Of a DNA stretch of 64,000 nt, positions 53,121 through 62,638 are shown piece by piece. The stretch spans positions 4,864-68,863 of the forward strand of contig DJVB01000058.1 in NCBI GenBank assembly GCA_002440745.1. The letters run 5' to 3'. Source of the stretch: Bacteroidales bacterium UBA6267. GTDB taxonomy: Bacteria > Bacteroidota > Bacteroidia > Bacteroidales > UBA1556. The notes under the pieces were generated by a model. That model was not told the DNA's origin and did not search any database. It saw only the letters and a program-made list of their open reading frames with translations. Made by a program: the position numbers and the translations under genes. Each line of letters starts with the position of its first letter. Position 1 is the stretch's first letter.

Positions 53121-55907
53121 TTGAGTAAACATACTGATTTTATTAATATTATCGGAGCTCGTGTACACAATTTGAAGAATATTAGTGTGCAGATTCCACG
53201 CAATCGTTTAGTTGTTATCACGGGGCTTTCCGGTTCTGGAAAGTCTTCTTTGGCTTTTGATACTCTTTTTGCCGATGGCCAACGTAGATATGTTGAGAGT
53301 TTGAGTTCTTACGCACGTCAATTTTTAGGACGAATGGCTAAGCCGGAAGTTGACCGCATTGATGGTGTTTCGCCGGCAATTGCGATTGAACAAAAAGTGA
53401 ATACCCGCAATCCTCGCTCAACTGTTGCTACTTCAACCGAGATTTACGATTATCTCAAATTGTTGTTTAGTAGAGTGGGGCATACCATTTCACCCCTTTC
53501 CGGTCGTGAGGTAAGAAGGAATACGGTGCAAGATGTGGTTGATTTCGTTTTGCATTTGCCTAAAGATTCAAAAGTTTTTATACTTGCACCCTTTGTTTTA
53601 GAGGGACGCACTTTAAATGAGCAGCTTGATGTTTTAATACAGCAGGGCTTTTCACGATTATATTATGAAGGTTCAGTTCTTAAGATTGATGAGGTAAATC
53701 CTGAAACTTTAAATCCTAATCTAACTTACTTATTAATCGACCGTTTGATCGCTGATGAAGAGATTATCGAATCCAAATCACGTATTGCCGACAGTGTTCA
53801 GATTGCCTATTTTGAAGGACGAGGTGATTGTTCAATTGCTTATGATTTAAACGGATCTGTTCAAATTCAGGATTTTAGCGATAAGTTTGAGTTGGATGGA
53901 ATTCATTTTGAAGAGCCTACCCTCAATTTTTTTAGTTTTAATAATCCTGTTGGTGCTTGCACTCGGTGCGAAGGTTTTGGAACTGTGATTGGCATCGATC
54001 CGGATTTAGTAATTCCTGATAAGTCAAAATCTGTTTTTGAGGGGGCTATTGCTCCATGGAATGGTGAAAAGATGTCGGAGTGGAAAAATATGCTTGTTCT
54101 TCAAGCTCCTAAGTTCAACTTTCCGGTGCATCGGCCATTTAATCAATTGACTGAAGACCAAAAGGAATTGCTATGGAAAGGTAACGCTTTTTTTCAGGGG
54201 TTGAATGAGTTTTTTCAGGAAATTGAAAATCAGTCATATAAAATTCAATATCGGGTTCTGTTGTCACGTTATCGTGGTCGCACAGTTTGCCCGGATTGTC
54301 GTGGGACTCGTCTCCGAAAAGATGCTTCTTATGTTAAAGTTGGAGGAAAGTCGATTACGGATATTTTATTAATGTCTATAGAAGATGCCTATACTTTCTT
54401 TTCCAATATTTCACTTTCCGAGTATGATTTTGCCATAGCCGAAAAGATAATTAGGGAGATTGTAAACCGGCTAAAGGTTTTGTTGGATGTTGGATTGCCA
54501 TACTTAAGTCTCAATCGCCGGAGTAATAGCTTGTCCGGTGGTGAATCCCAGAGAATCAATTTGGCTACATCACTTGGCAGCAGTCTCGTTGGCTCCATGT
54601 ATATTCTTGATGAACCAAGTATTGGTTTGCATCCTCGTGATTCCGAAAGGTTAGTGAAAGTTTTGAAAGACTTGCGTGATTTAGGAAACACGGTTATTGT
54701 GGTTGAGCATGACGAAGATATTATGAAGGCCAGCGATTATATTGTAGATATTGGACCTTTAGCCGGACGAAATGGTGGCGAGTTGGTTTTTCAAGGTGAA
54801 TTTAAAAAGTTGATTGAAGAATCTAACGGGCTTACTGCTAAATATTTGCGAGGTGATATTTCAATTCTTAAGCCTAAGAATCGCCGTCCATGGAATTACG
54901 CTATTAAACTGAATGGAGTTGTCGAAAATAATCTGAAGAATGTATCAGTAGATATTCCTCTTGGCGTGATGACGATGGTAACCGGAGTAAGCGGAAGCGG
55001 TAAAAGTTCTCTGATTAGAGGCGTTTTATATCCTGCTTTGGCTCATCATCTTGGTGGAAACGTTGATCAAATAGGTAAACATGATTCGTTGACAGGTGAC
55101 CTTAATTTGCTAAGTGGAGTTGAATTAATTGATCAAAACCCAATCGGGCGTTCATCCCGCTCAAATCCCGTAACTTATATCAAAGCTTTTGACGATATTC
55201 GTGCATTATATGCGAGTCAAAAACTTGCTAAACTGCGCGCTTATAAGCCCGGTTATTTCAGCTTCAACGTTCCCGGAGGTCGGTGCGAAATGTGTCAGGG
55301 TGAGGGAGTTGTAAAGGTTGAAATGCAATTTATGGCCGATATTTATCTACAATGTGAACATTGCAAAGGAAAGCGTTTTAAGGACGAAACTCTTGAGGTC
55401 ACTTATAAAGGCAAACACATAGCAGATATTTTAGAAATGACTGTGGATGAGGCTATTGACTTCTTTTCCGATTCGACAAATAAGGCCGAAGAGAAAATCA
55501 AAGAAAAGATAAAGGTGCTCCAAGATGTTGGGTTAGGATATGTGCAATTGGGTCAACAATCTGCAACATTGAGCGGGGGAGAAGCCCAACGTATTAAATT
55601 AGCATTTCACCTAACTAAAGGAAGTTCTGCTGAAAAGATGATGTTTATTTTTGATGAACCTACCACAGGTTTGCATTACCACGATATCAACAAACTCTAT
55701 GATTCCTTGGTGCAACTGCTTCGCAATGGACACACAGTCGTGATTATAGAGCATAATTTAGAATTAATCAAATGTGCCGATTGGATTATCGACATTGGAC
55801 CGGAAGGCGGTGATAAAGGTGGAAAAGTGGTTTTTGCAGGTGTTCCTGAAGACTTACGCTTTTGTGATGAATCCTATACAGCCAATTACCTAAAAGGAAA
55901 ACTATGA
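53121..55907 (+). CDS. uvrA: Excinuclease UvrA lacking one zinc-site cysteine pair
   Basis: 928 residues from a TTG start; the frame is open 24 bases further upstream but holds no ATG. Two ABC modules: Walker A GLSGSGKS and GVSGSGKS, signatures NSLSGGESQRI and ATLSGGEAQRI. The second zinc module has both pairs, CEMC and CEHC. In the first module only CTRC remains; where E. coli UvrA has CPxC, this protein reads KFELDGIHF. It still has CPDCRGTR. UvrA finds bulky DNA lesions with UvrB. I believe Bacteroidota often carry this type alongside a canonical UvrA. Single gene. Confidence 0.93.
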   Translation: MSKHTDFINIIGARVHNLKNISVQIPRNRLVVITGLSGSGKSSLAFDTLFADGQRRYVESLSSYARQFLGRMAKPEVDRIDGVSPAIAIEQKVNTRNPRSTVATSTEIYDYLKLLFSRVGHTISPLSGREVRRNTVQDVVDFVLHLPKDSKVFILAPFVLEGRTLNEQLDVLIQQGFSRLYYEGSVLKIDEVNPETLNPNLTYLLIDRLIADEEIIESKSRIADSVQIAYFEGRGDCSIAYDLNGSVQIQDFSDKFELDGIHFEEPTLNFFSFNNPVGACTRCEGFGTVIGIDPDLVIPDKSKSVFEGAIAPWNGEKMSEWKNMLVLQAPKFNFPVHRPFNQLTEDQKELLWKGNAFFQGLNEFFQEIENQSYKIQYRVLLSRYRGRTVCPDCRGTRLRKDASYVKVGGKSITDILLMSIEDAYTFFSNISLSEYDFAIAEKIIREIVNRLKVLLDVGLPYLSLNRRSNSLSGGESQRINLATSLGSSLVGSMYILDEPSIGLHPRDSERLVKVLKDLRDLGNTVIVVEHDEDIMKASDYIVDIGPLAGRNGGELVFQGEFKKLIEESNGLTAKYLRGDISILKPKNRRPWNYAIKLNGVVENNLKNVSVDIPLGVMTMVTGVSGSGKSSLIRGVLYPALAHHLGGNVDQIGKHDSLTGDLNLLSGVELIDQNPIGRSSRSNPVTYIKAFDDIRALYASQKLAKLRAYKPGYFSFNVPGGRCEMCQGEGVVKVEMQFMADIYLQCEHCKGKRFKDETLEVTYKGKHIADILEMTVDEAIDFFSDSTNKAEEKIKEKIKVLQDVGLGYVQLGQQSATLSGGEAQRIKLAFHLTKGSSAEKMMFIFDEPTTGLHYHDINKLYDSLVQLLRNGHTVVIIEHNLELIKCADWIIDIGPEGGDKGGKVVFAGVPEDLRFCDESYTANYLKGKL

Positions 55908-55935
55908 AAAAAAGGAGCTGATTTCTCAACTCCTT
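55907..55935 (-). terminator. Terminator between uvrA and the convergent TAXI gene
   Basis: Stem AAGGAGcTGA/TCAaCTCCTT at 55912-55935 with a T-run on the minus-strand side. It ends the gene at 55956 and may also stop uvrA transcripts. Confidence 0.75.
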
Positions 55936-55955
55936 CTTCTATAAGTTAATATGAA

Positions 55956-57014
55956 TTAAATCTCTTTCATCATAGGGTGATATTGGAATTCAATTGCAGG
56001 GTCTTCTTCAAAAACCACATTTGCCCATCCCGGATGAAAACCAGCTTTGTCTTTATTTTCTTTGATTGCACGTAAAAGCTCTTTGATAGCTTCAACCTTT
56101 GCAGGATCTTGATCCCGAATTGAAGTCACTAATACAGTTTTAACTTGATAAGTTTTAACATTGGCTTCTAACCATTTATATTGATCCATCGTAATATCAA
56201 TTTGCTCACCATAAGCATCTTTGAGTTTCTCATTAACAGGCAAACTGATTAAAGTAATCTTGTCTTTCATAGTTTTTGAAAGATTAGCAAGGTCTGAAAC
56301 CGGTGCTTTACCAACAAAGAAAAACGCATCAATATCGCCATTGAATAAAGCTCTGAACGCTTTGTCGTAAGGAATTTCAACGTCTTCCCACTTCATTTTG
56401 GTTTGTTCTTTTATGTAAAGAGCTGTAACGTTTGTGCCTTGAAGTTTACTGCCAATTCCAACGCGCTTATTTTTAAGGTCATCAAAAGATTTAATCTTAC
56501 CGTTTTTGGTTGTAATCAGATGAATTTGTTCTGCACCAAAAGGTAAGAGGATTCTAATGTCAGCAACTTTTTTTAGCTTACGTTGTAAATCTTTTTCATC
56601 TTCCATCAGCAATACATCATATTGCAAGAAAGTAAGATCCACATCCGACTTGTCAATTTTAAGGAAGTTATAATAAGAGCCGTCACTTTCTCTAACTTCA
56701 AGAAATTCAATAGTATCGCCGGTTGGAACTTTAATCGTTTTATCTTGTGCGATTTTTTCATTAGTTTCTGGATCTATAACAGAATCCGTTACAGTCTGTT
56801 CTGTGTATTGAGCTTCCCCTAAAGATCTCGTCATTTTTTGCATGTCTTTGGCCATTTGATAATAGCTACCGCCTTTAAAACCACTAACGATTTTTAGTTT
56901 TGGGCCTGAAACAGTTTCAGGTTGAGCAATATCGTCCTGTGCCATAGCCGAGTTGATTGTAAGGCTCATCAAGCCGAAAATCATTGTAACAAGTAATGTA
57001 AATTTAAGTTTCAT
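55956..57014 (-). CDS. TAXI family solute-binding protein
   Basis: 352 residues from the ATG at 57014, the start of a proper signal peptide (KLKFTLLVTMIFGLMSLTI...AMAQ); an earlier in-frame start adds a second hydrophobic stretch and lies over the promoter. Family features are IVSGFKGGSYYQMAKDM, IRILLPFGAEQIHLITTKNG, KRVGIGSKLQGTNV and NGDIDAFFFVGKAP. TAXI proteins normally deliver substrates to TRAP permeases, but no DctM/DctQ gene is adjacent. An insert at about 50-90 (VTDSVIDPETNEKIAQDKTI) is unusual. Ligand unknown. Confidence 0.85.
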   Translation of the reverse strand: MKLKFTLLVTMIFGLMSLTINSAMAQDDIAQPETVSGPKLKIVSGFKGGSYYQMAKDMQKMTRSLGEAQYTEQTVTDSVIDPETNEKIAQDKTIKVPTGDTIEFLEVRESDGSYYNFLKIDKSDVDLTFLQYDVLLMEDEKDLQRKLKKVADIRILLPFGAEQIHLITTKNGKIKSFDDLKNKRVGIGSKLQGTNVTALYIKEQTKMKWEDVEIPYDKAFRALFNGDIDAFFFVGKAPVSDLANLSKTMKDKITLISLPVNEKLKDAYGEQIDITMDQYKWLEANVKTYQVKTVLVTSIRDQDPAKVEAIKELLRAIKENKDKAGFHPGWANVVFEEDPAIEFQYHPMMKEI

Positions 57015-57059
57015 AATGCTGTTATTATTAAGTGTTAATGTCAAAACTGATAGAGTTAA

Positions 57060-57067
57060 CAAATGTA
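57060..57067 (-). promoter_or_regulatory. Predicted promoter -7 box of the TAXI gene
   Basis: Minus-strand TACATTTG, 46 bases before the start at 57014. It supports that start over the one at 57104. Confidence 0.5.
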
Positions 57068-57127
57068 TAGTAAATTCAAATAAAATGAACAAAATTTTTA
57101 GCAATGTTTTAAAACAGTTAAAAGCAG

Positions 57128-58204
57128 CTAAACGGAGGTTAGTTGATGGTTAATTTTTCCCTCGTGAACACCGAAAATCTTCTCAACTCTGGCTTTCATT
57201 TTACCACCAACCATGATTATTAGATAGTCATTTAACTCAATAATGGTGTCGCTACGCGCATTAATGAGCAGTTGAGGTTTGCCGTCCTTTTGCTTTACAA
57301 TACCTAAAAGGACAATATTATATTTAATCTTGAGAGCTACGTAGGCATCGTCATAATTTTTGTTGAGGTATGGATTTTTTTCGGTGACAATATATTGTTG
57401 ATTGTCAAAATCTTCATCATCACTTGCAGAGCTTAACAAATCTATATTCAACTCTGCCACATCGGGCTCAAACACATAACTGGCAACTAATTTAGAAGCG
57501 ATTTCGTTTCTGGCAACCACATGTCTGACTCCGGCAGTTATAAATGTTTCTTTGAGTTTGTGATTTGAGATGGTCACAACAATGTTTGGCTGAGGATATT
57601 GTTTGCGAAAATTAATTACATAAATCAACGATTCAGTGTCGTCGTGAAAACTTAGAAAAACATCAGAAGCTTTTTCAGGATTGGCTCGGCTTATGGACTC
57701 CAAATTATGCAATTCGGAGTAAAGAACAAAGATATTGTTACTGCCAAATTCGCTGTAAATGAAATCGATATCCTTTTTATTATCGGTTATTATCGCCACT
57801 TTGCGATTGGCAGCTAAAACCTCAAATATCACCATTTTGCTGAATTCATTCCATCCAATGCAAATGATATGGTTACTGAAATTTGTGCCGCGATAACCTA
57901 ATTTTTTTTCTTCAATCATTCGGATAATATTTGATGTGATACTACTTATTAATACACCTAAAATGACCATACTCGACAAAACGAGAATGGTGCCAATTAC
58001 TCTTCCTCCCTGGGTAATGGGAGTGATGTCGCCATAACCTACCGAGGTAATAGTTACAATCATATACCAAAAAGCATCTCCAAGGCTGCCAACATTTTGA
58101 TTACCTCCTTTATTCTCGAAGATAAAAAACAATATGCCGGATAGAGCCAATACTGCAATAATAGCAGTACTTATGATGATATAGTTTCTTCGTTTAAAAT
58201 CCAA
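57128..58204 (-). CDS. Two-helix potassium channel with RCK domains
   Basis: 358 residues. Transmembrane segments at about 9-29 and 68-92 flank the pore with selectivity filter TSVGYGD (53-59). A TrkA-N/RCK domain follows (NHIICIGWNEFSKMVIFEVL), then VVTISNHKLKETFITAGVRHV, and a TrkA-C domain from about 275. The layout is that of MthK-like ligand-gated K+ channels. The glycine-rich nucleotide motif reads GWNEFS instead of the usual GxGxxG, so it may bind something other than NAD. Confidence 0.88.
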   Translation of the reverse strand: MDFKRRNYIIISTAIIAVLALSGILFFIFENKGGNQNVGSLGDAFWYMIVTITSVGYGDITPITQGGRVIGTILVLSSMVILGVLISSITSNIIRMIEEKKLGYRGTNFSNHIICIGWNEFSKMVIFEVLAANRKVAIITDNKKDIDFIYSEFGSNNIFVLYSELHNLESISRANPEKASDVFLSFHDDTESLIYVINFRKQYPQPNIVVTISNHKLKETFITAGVRHVVARNEIASKLVASYVFEPDVAELNIDLLSSASDDEDFDNQQYIVTEKNPYLNKNYDDAYVALKIKYNIVLLGIVKQKDGKPQLLINARSDTIIELNDYLIIMVGGKMKARVEKIFGVHEGKINHQLTSV

Positions 58205-58282
58205 TTTGTAAACGTTGTTTATGGGTTAACAAAATTCTTACGTAAAATTAAACAATTTTGTTTGGTAAAAAGAAAATTATTT

Positions 58283-58290
58283 TACATTTG
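58283..58290 (+). promoter_or_regulatory. Predicted promoter -7 box of the TerB-like gene
   Basis: TACATTTG, 49 bases before the ATG at 58339; it argues against the in-frame TTG at 58258 as start. Confidence 0.45.
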
Positions 58291-58338
58291 GCACTATCTA
58301 ATAACCGCTATATTATTTTAAGCAAATACATAATAACT

Positions 58339-58731
58339 ATGGGAAAATTAAACTACAAATCCGGCCTGTTATATTTGTACTGGCTTATGTCCGGTGCCGA
58401 TGGGGCAAAGAATTTTGATCCAAACGATCCAGAATGGAAAACCATGAAACTGATGCGCGAGCATGAAAATATTGGAGAAGACGACTTCGATAGCTTCATT
58501 AATTCTGATTTAGGATCTGCTGAAGATCAGTTGAATACAGTTCTGGGAATTATGCAGCATGCATCTCTTGACCAAAAAGTCAATGCTTTAGCTTGGATGG
58601 ATTTGGTGATGATTGCAGATGGAAATATACACACTAAAGAATATGAGCTTTATAACAAAGTTCGTAATAAGTTAGGTGTTGATGAAGATGCTATTAAAGC
58701 TGCAAAACTTAAGCTTCCAACATTGAAATAA
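58339..58731 (+). CDS. TerB-like small cytosolic protein
   Basis: 130 residues from the ATG at 58339. All-helical; the C-terminal half, KVNALAWMDLVMIADGNIHTKEYELYNKV, has the TerB-type acidic metal-site pattern (D...DGxIhxxE). TerB folds are linked to tellurite resistance operons and other membrane stress modules, but no other ter gene is near. Function unknown. Single gene, convergent with lepB. Confidence 0.65.
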   Translation: MGKLNYKSGLLYLYWLMSGADGAKNFDPNDPEWKTMKLMREHENIGEDDFDSFINSDLGSAEDQLNTVLGIMQHASLDQKVNALAWMDLVMIADGNIHTKEYELYNKVRNKLGVDEDAIKAAKLKLPTLK

Positions 58732-58759
58732 ATCGGCTAAACTGTTCAATAATAACCGT

Positions 58760-60400
58760 TTATTCAGGAATCATAAATGTTCGATTGAAGCGAATCTTGC
58801 CTTCGCTGAGACTTAAATCTTTATCTAAACTCATCCAAATAAATAGCGGTGTGCCTGAAACATGGTCTTCAGGAACAAAGCCCCAAAATCTGGAATCTGC
58901 CGAATTGTGCCGGTTGTCTCCCATCATCCAGTAGTAATTCATCGCAAAAGTATAGTCCTTACTTTCCTTACCATCAATAATGATTTCCCCGTTATTAACT
59001 TCCAATTGATGATTTTCATACACTTCAATTATCCTCCTATAAAGATGGATATTGTCGGTATTGAGAGCAATAGTTTCCCCTTTTGCAGGGATTTTTAATG
59101 GCCCAAAATTATCTTGATTCCATGGATATATTTGCGGTTGATGTGGAAAAATTTCATTGTCAGGATTTGCAATTCCTTTTTTGTAAACTACTCGTTCCAA
59201 GTGCTTTACCTTGGGGTGTTTCTTCAAAATATCGGCCATCTTTTCGCTAAGCGTAATCATACCCAAATTAGGTAATTCGTTCTCATTGAAAGAGGAATCG
59301 GAATACGTCATTGCTAAAACATTATTGATAATATATCCATGATATCCCGGTGAAAATATTGTACTGCTATAAATATCAATATCATCTCGATTTATATCCA
59401 ATTTTTTCAACTCCGATTTGGAAAACATACTTCCAGGTTGGGTTACCAAGAAGTACTGGTACTGTAATTCCTTTGGATTTTCTGCCTTTTTGCCATTTAT
59501 GAAAACTTGTTGGTCAATGATTTCTAATTCATCACCTGCAATCGCAACACACCTCTTTATATAGTTTTCACGCTTGTCGATAGGTCGGGCAATCACTTTT
59601 CCCATTGGAAGCTGTCGTCCAGGAGGAATAAAGTTGGGGTTATTAACCTGACTCCAACCGTAACTTCGTACTAAAGCATAATAACTCTGATTTTGATAGT
59701 TTAATGCAACCGTATCTCCATCAGGATAATTGAAAACAACAATATCGTTATTTTTGACTTCTTTAAATCCAAAAAAACGATAATAAGGAAACTTAATCCA
59801 TTCCACAAAGGATTTAGCTGTTTTGCTGAGAGGCATTGTGTGGTGTACAAACGGGAATGCTATTGGCGTATTGGGCATTCGCGCACCATAAGTAAGCTTG
59901 CTTACAAATAGATAATCACCAACCAACATCGACTTTTCCATGGAAGGCGTTGGGATGGTGTAGGCTTCAAAAATGAACATCCTAATAATGCTTGCAGCTA
60001 CTACAGCGAAAATTATTGCATCGGTCCATTCCCGAACTTTCGATTTTTTAAATGGCGCTCTTTCAGCTTTTACTTGGTAAATTTCGTTTTTCGAAAAACC
60101 CAGGTATGGCATATAGTAAAAAGGTACTACTGCTGCCAAACCTTGTTCCCATAATTGATTCTTGTTGAAGGTTTTAGCGGTTTCAACTAACATCAATAAA
60201 AACATGAAGATATTTATAAATGGCATTAAAACAAAGAGAAACCACCACTTTGGTTTTTCAATGATTTCTAACCAAATCCAAGCATTGTATAAAGGTATAA
60301 GCGCGAGAAATGGTTTCCGTCCGGCCTTTTCGAAAATTTTCATAAGTCCAATAAAGGTCGGAATTGCTGTAATTATGAGAAAAATGAGCAGGTTTTGCAT
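58760..60400 (-). CDS. lepB: Signal peptidase I, large Bacteroidota type
   Basis: 546 residues, nearly twice E. coli length without its paralogue. The N-terminal 95 residues are a three-span membrane region (DUF5684-like, with ALIPLYNAW). A fourth span (127-145) precedes the catalytic domain: Ser153 in PTPSMEKSM, Lys282 in NYIKRCVAIAGD, and the late MMGDNRHNSADSR. A long insert of about 150 residues separates the last two boxes. It removes signal peptides from exported proteins. Part of the run parA-parB-DUF5683-dapB-lepB seen widely in this phylum. Confidence 0.93.
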   Translation of the reverse strand: MQNLLIFLIITAIPTFIGLMKIFEKAGRKPFLALIPLYNAWIWLEIIEKPKWWFLFVLMPFINIFMFLLMLVETAKTFNKNQLWEQGLAAVVPFYYMPYLGFSKNEIYQVKAERAPFKKSKVREWTDAIIFAVVAASIIRMFIFEAYTIPTPSMEKSMLVGDYLFVSKLTYGARMPNTPIAFPFVHHTMPLSKTAKSFVEWIKFPYYRFFGFKEVKNNDIVVFNYPDGDTVALNYQNQSYYALVRSYGWSQVNNPNFIPPGRQLPMGKVIARPIDKRENYIKRCVAIAGDELEIIDQQVFINGKKAENPKELQYQYFLVTQPGSMFSKSELKKLDINRDDIDIYSSTIFSPGYHGYIINNVLAMTYSDSSFNENELPNLGMITLSEKMADILKKHPKVKHLERVVYKKGIANPDNEIFPHQPQIYPWNQDNFGPLKIPAKGETIALNTDNIHLYRRIIEVYENHQLEVNNGEIIIDGKESKDYTFAMNYYWMMGDNRHNSADSRFWGFVPEDHVSGTPLFIWMSLDKDLSLSEGKIRFNRTFMIPE

Positions 60401-60475
60401 TATTTCTGGTTTTAATATTATCTGATAATTGATTCGGTGAAACGAGTTAATTGAATTTTAGTATTGAAAATCACG

Positions 60476-61171
60476 TTAATCATCGTTAAAAATTATGTCG
60501 GCAAAATTATGAAATCCTCTTTTATCTTTTATCCAATTTGCCGCAAGAAGTGCCCCATTAGCAAAGCCATGTCTATTATAAGCCTCATGCCGAATCGAGA
60601 TTTCATCTTCGATTCCTTTATAAATAATTTTATGAATGCCTGATACATTTCCTTCTCTAAAAGCTTTAATATCAATGGATTGATTGTGATTTTGGAATAA
60701 TTCTTCAAGTTGTTGACTTAACGAAATTGCAGTCCCACTTGGACTGTCAAGTTTTTGAGTGTGATGTATTTCTTCAATGGACACTTTGTAACTTTCGTAG
60801 GGGTGCATAAGTTTTCCTAAGAATTTATTCAGCTTAAAGAAAAGATTCATTCCGATACTAAAATTGAATGCAAACACAAGGCTTCCATTTTGAGTCTGAC
60901 ATTCTTGTTTTATTTCTTCGAGATATTGATGCCATCCCGTTGTGCCGACTACAATGGGCAAATTTAATCGGAAGGCATTTCGAATATTAGATAAAACCAC
61001 ATCCGGAGTAGAAAAATCAATGATGACTTGGTCTTTCGGCGTTCTTTGAAACAACTCCTCCCAATCTTCTTTTTTATCAAGGATTTTGACTATTTCACAG
61101 TTGTGATTTGGAGCCAAGTCCTGAAGGATTTTACCCATTTTTCCATTTCCAGATAGTATTATCTTATTCAT
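60476..61171 (-). CDS. dapB: 4-hydroxy-tetrahydrodipicolinate reductase
   Basis: 231 residues from the ATG at 61171; a TTG two codons earlier overlaps the preceding stop. The nucleotide motif SGNGKMGKI, VVGTTGWH, and the catalytic region IEEIHHTQKLDSPSGTA with the active His and Lys are present. It reduces the lysine/diaminopimelate intermediate with NAD(P)H, supplying cell-wall precursors. At 231 residues it is short for DapB, as usual in Bacteroidota. Confidence 0.95.
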   Translation of the reverse strand: MNKIILSGNGKMGKILQDLAPNHNCEIVKILDKKEDWEELFQRTPKDQVIIDFSTPDVVLSNIRNAFRLNLPIVVGTTGWHQYLEEIKQECQTQNGSLVFAFNFSIGMNLFFKLNKFLGKLMHPYESYKVSIEEIHHTQKLDSPSGTAISLSQQLEELFQNHNQSIDIKAFREGNVSGIHKIIYKGIEDEISIRHEAYNRHGFANGALLAANWIKDKRGFHNFADIIFNDD

Positions 61172-61173
61172 AT

Positions 61174-61746
61174 TCAAAATCTTAACTGAAATGATAATCC
61201 GTAAACCGGTTTATTTTGACTATTGAATGCGTTTTGCATGGTCGGTTGAATTTGCATGGTAAGATTATTTCCTATATCAAAAGTGTAAAGGTGGGCATCA
61301 ACCACAGCATCGAGGATGTTAAGCATCCAAATACCTACAAAAATGAAAGCGTTTAAATCGCGGTAACGCCAGTAATAATTTTTTAATTCCCTCAAATCTT
61401 CCGTTCCATACAATGGAAACGCAGTGTCGTTTAGTGTGTCGCTGTCGAGACGGTTTATATAAGCTTGCCGGTAGTCTTGATATTTTTTATTATTATCAAT
61501 CATAAAGTAGGTGGTTGTACCTAAGGCAGCATAAACAATAGGAACTTTCCAATACTTTTTATTATAAACTTGCCCAAGGCCGGGCAAGGCAGCCGACATC
61601 CATCCGGCTTTCTTTGGCGAATGAATTTTGGCGAAACTTGTGTCTGAGTCTATTCTTTTCAGGCTATCACTATTTTGGGAATAGCTGTTTTCAAGAGCGA
61701 AAACAAGAAATAATAAAATTCCTAATGCCTGAATGATAGTTTTCAT
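61174..61746 (-). CDS. DUF5683 family membrane protein
   Basis: 190 residues. A signal-like hydrophobic start (residues 2-22) is followed by the family core SPKKAGWMSAALPGLGQVYNKKYWKVPIVYAALG, then a charged loop, FIFVGIWMLNILDAVVDAHLY and a short C-terminal beta part. A predicted envelope protein of unknown role, constantly found between parB and dapB. Starts 3 bases after the parB stop. Confidence 0.88.
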   Translation of the reverse strand: MKTIIQALGILLFLVFALENSYSQNSDSLKRIDSDTSFAKIHSPKKAGWMSAALPGLGQVYNKKYWKVPIVYAALGTTTYFMIDNNKKYQDYRQAYINRLDSDTLNDTAFPLYGTEDLRELKNYYWRYRDLNAFIFVGIWMLNILDAVVDAHLYTFDIGNNLTMQIQPTMQNAFNSQNKPVYGLSFQLRF

Positions 61747-61749
61747 TAA

Positions 61750-62637
61750 CTACTTGAGTTTGTTAAGGATATTGGTTAAAGTTTCATCATCAGCAAACTG
61801 AATTGTAATGCTTCCTTTTCCTTTGATATTTCGTTTTATCGAAACTTTCTGTCCGATGGATTTAGAAATTTCAGTTTGGGCTTTTTTAAAAACCTCCGGT
61901 AAAGCTTCGGTTGGTTTAGTTCTGTGGTTTTTTGGTCTTGAACTCAGCTTCCGAACCATTTCCTCCACCTCTCTGACTGACAGATCCTTGTCCTTAATTT
62001 CTGTCATGATTTGTTCACGATCCGCTTCATTTTCAATATTTATGAGTGCGCGCGCATGACCTGCCGAAATCTCATTTTGCTTGACGGCAAACTGGATTGA
62101 ATCAGGTAGTTTTAATAACCTTAAAAAATTGTGGACGGTGGTGCGATTTTTTCCAACCCTTAAAGCAATTTGGTCAATAGTATATTGAAATTCATCCAAT
62201 AATTTTTGGTAGGAAACTGCAATTTCTATTGGGTTTAAGTCTTCGCGTTGAATATTTTCTACCAAAGCCATTTCAAACATTTGATTGTCGTCGGCTTCAC
62301 GAATAAAGGCCGGAATAAAGTGAAGACCGGCAGCTTTTGCAGCACGATAGCGGCGCTCGCCAGAGATGATTTGGTATTGATGGCGATCGACACGACGAAG
62401 CGTAATTGGTTGAATAATCCCCATTGTTTTGATGGATTCAGTTAATTCAACAAGTTTTTCTTCGTCAAACTTATCGCGGGGTTGAAGGGGGTTTGCCTGA
62501 ATATTATTCATGTCAATCTCGAATACTCCACTCCGTGCAGCCTGGTCACCGACTTTTACGTTTACGCTGTCCTCTGTGCTATAACTTCCTCCCAATATGG
62601 CGTCCAACCCTTTGGCTAATCCTCTTTTCTTTTCCAT
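61750..62637 (-). CDS. parB: Chromosome partition protein ParB
   Basis: 295 residues. The CTP-binding N-terminal domain has NPLQPRDKF and GERRYRAAK; the helix-turn-helix RVGKNRTTVHNFLRLL follows near 175, then the dimerisation C-terminus ending TLTNILNKLK. ParB loads at parS sites and spreads along DNA to segregate origins. I found no parS-like palindrome in this window. One base separates it from parA. Confidence 0.95.
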   Translation of the reverse strand: MEKKRGLAKGLDAILGGSYSTEDSVNVKVGDQAARSGVFEIDMNNIQANPLQPRDKFDEEKLVELTESIKTMGIIQPITLRRVDRHQYQIISGERRYRAAKAAGLHFIPAFIREADDNQMFEMALVENIQREDLNPIEIAVSYQKLLDEFQYTIDQIALRVGKNRTTVHNFLRLLKLPDSIQFAVKQNEISAGHARALINIENEADREQIMTEIKDKDLSVREVEEMVRKLSSRPKNHRTKPTEALPEVFKKAQTEISKSIGQKVSIKRNIKGKGSITIQFADDETLTNILNKLK

Positions 62638-62638
62638 T

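Noticed and set aside
56953..57104. Longer start for the TAXI protein at 57104
   Set aside because: It would add a second hydrophobic stretch and cover the predicted promoter; the ATG at 57014 opens a normal signal peptide.
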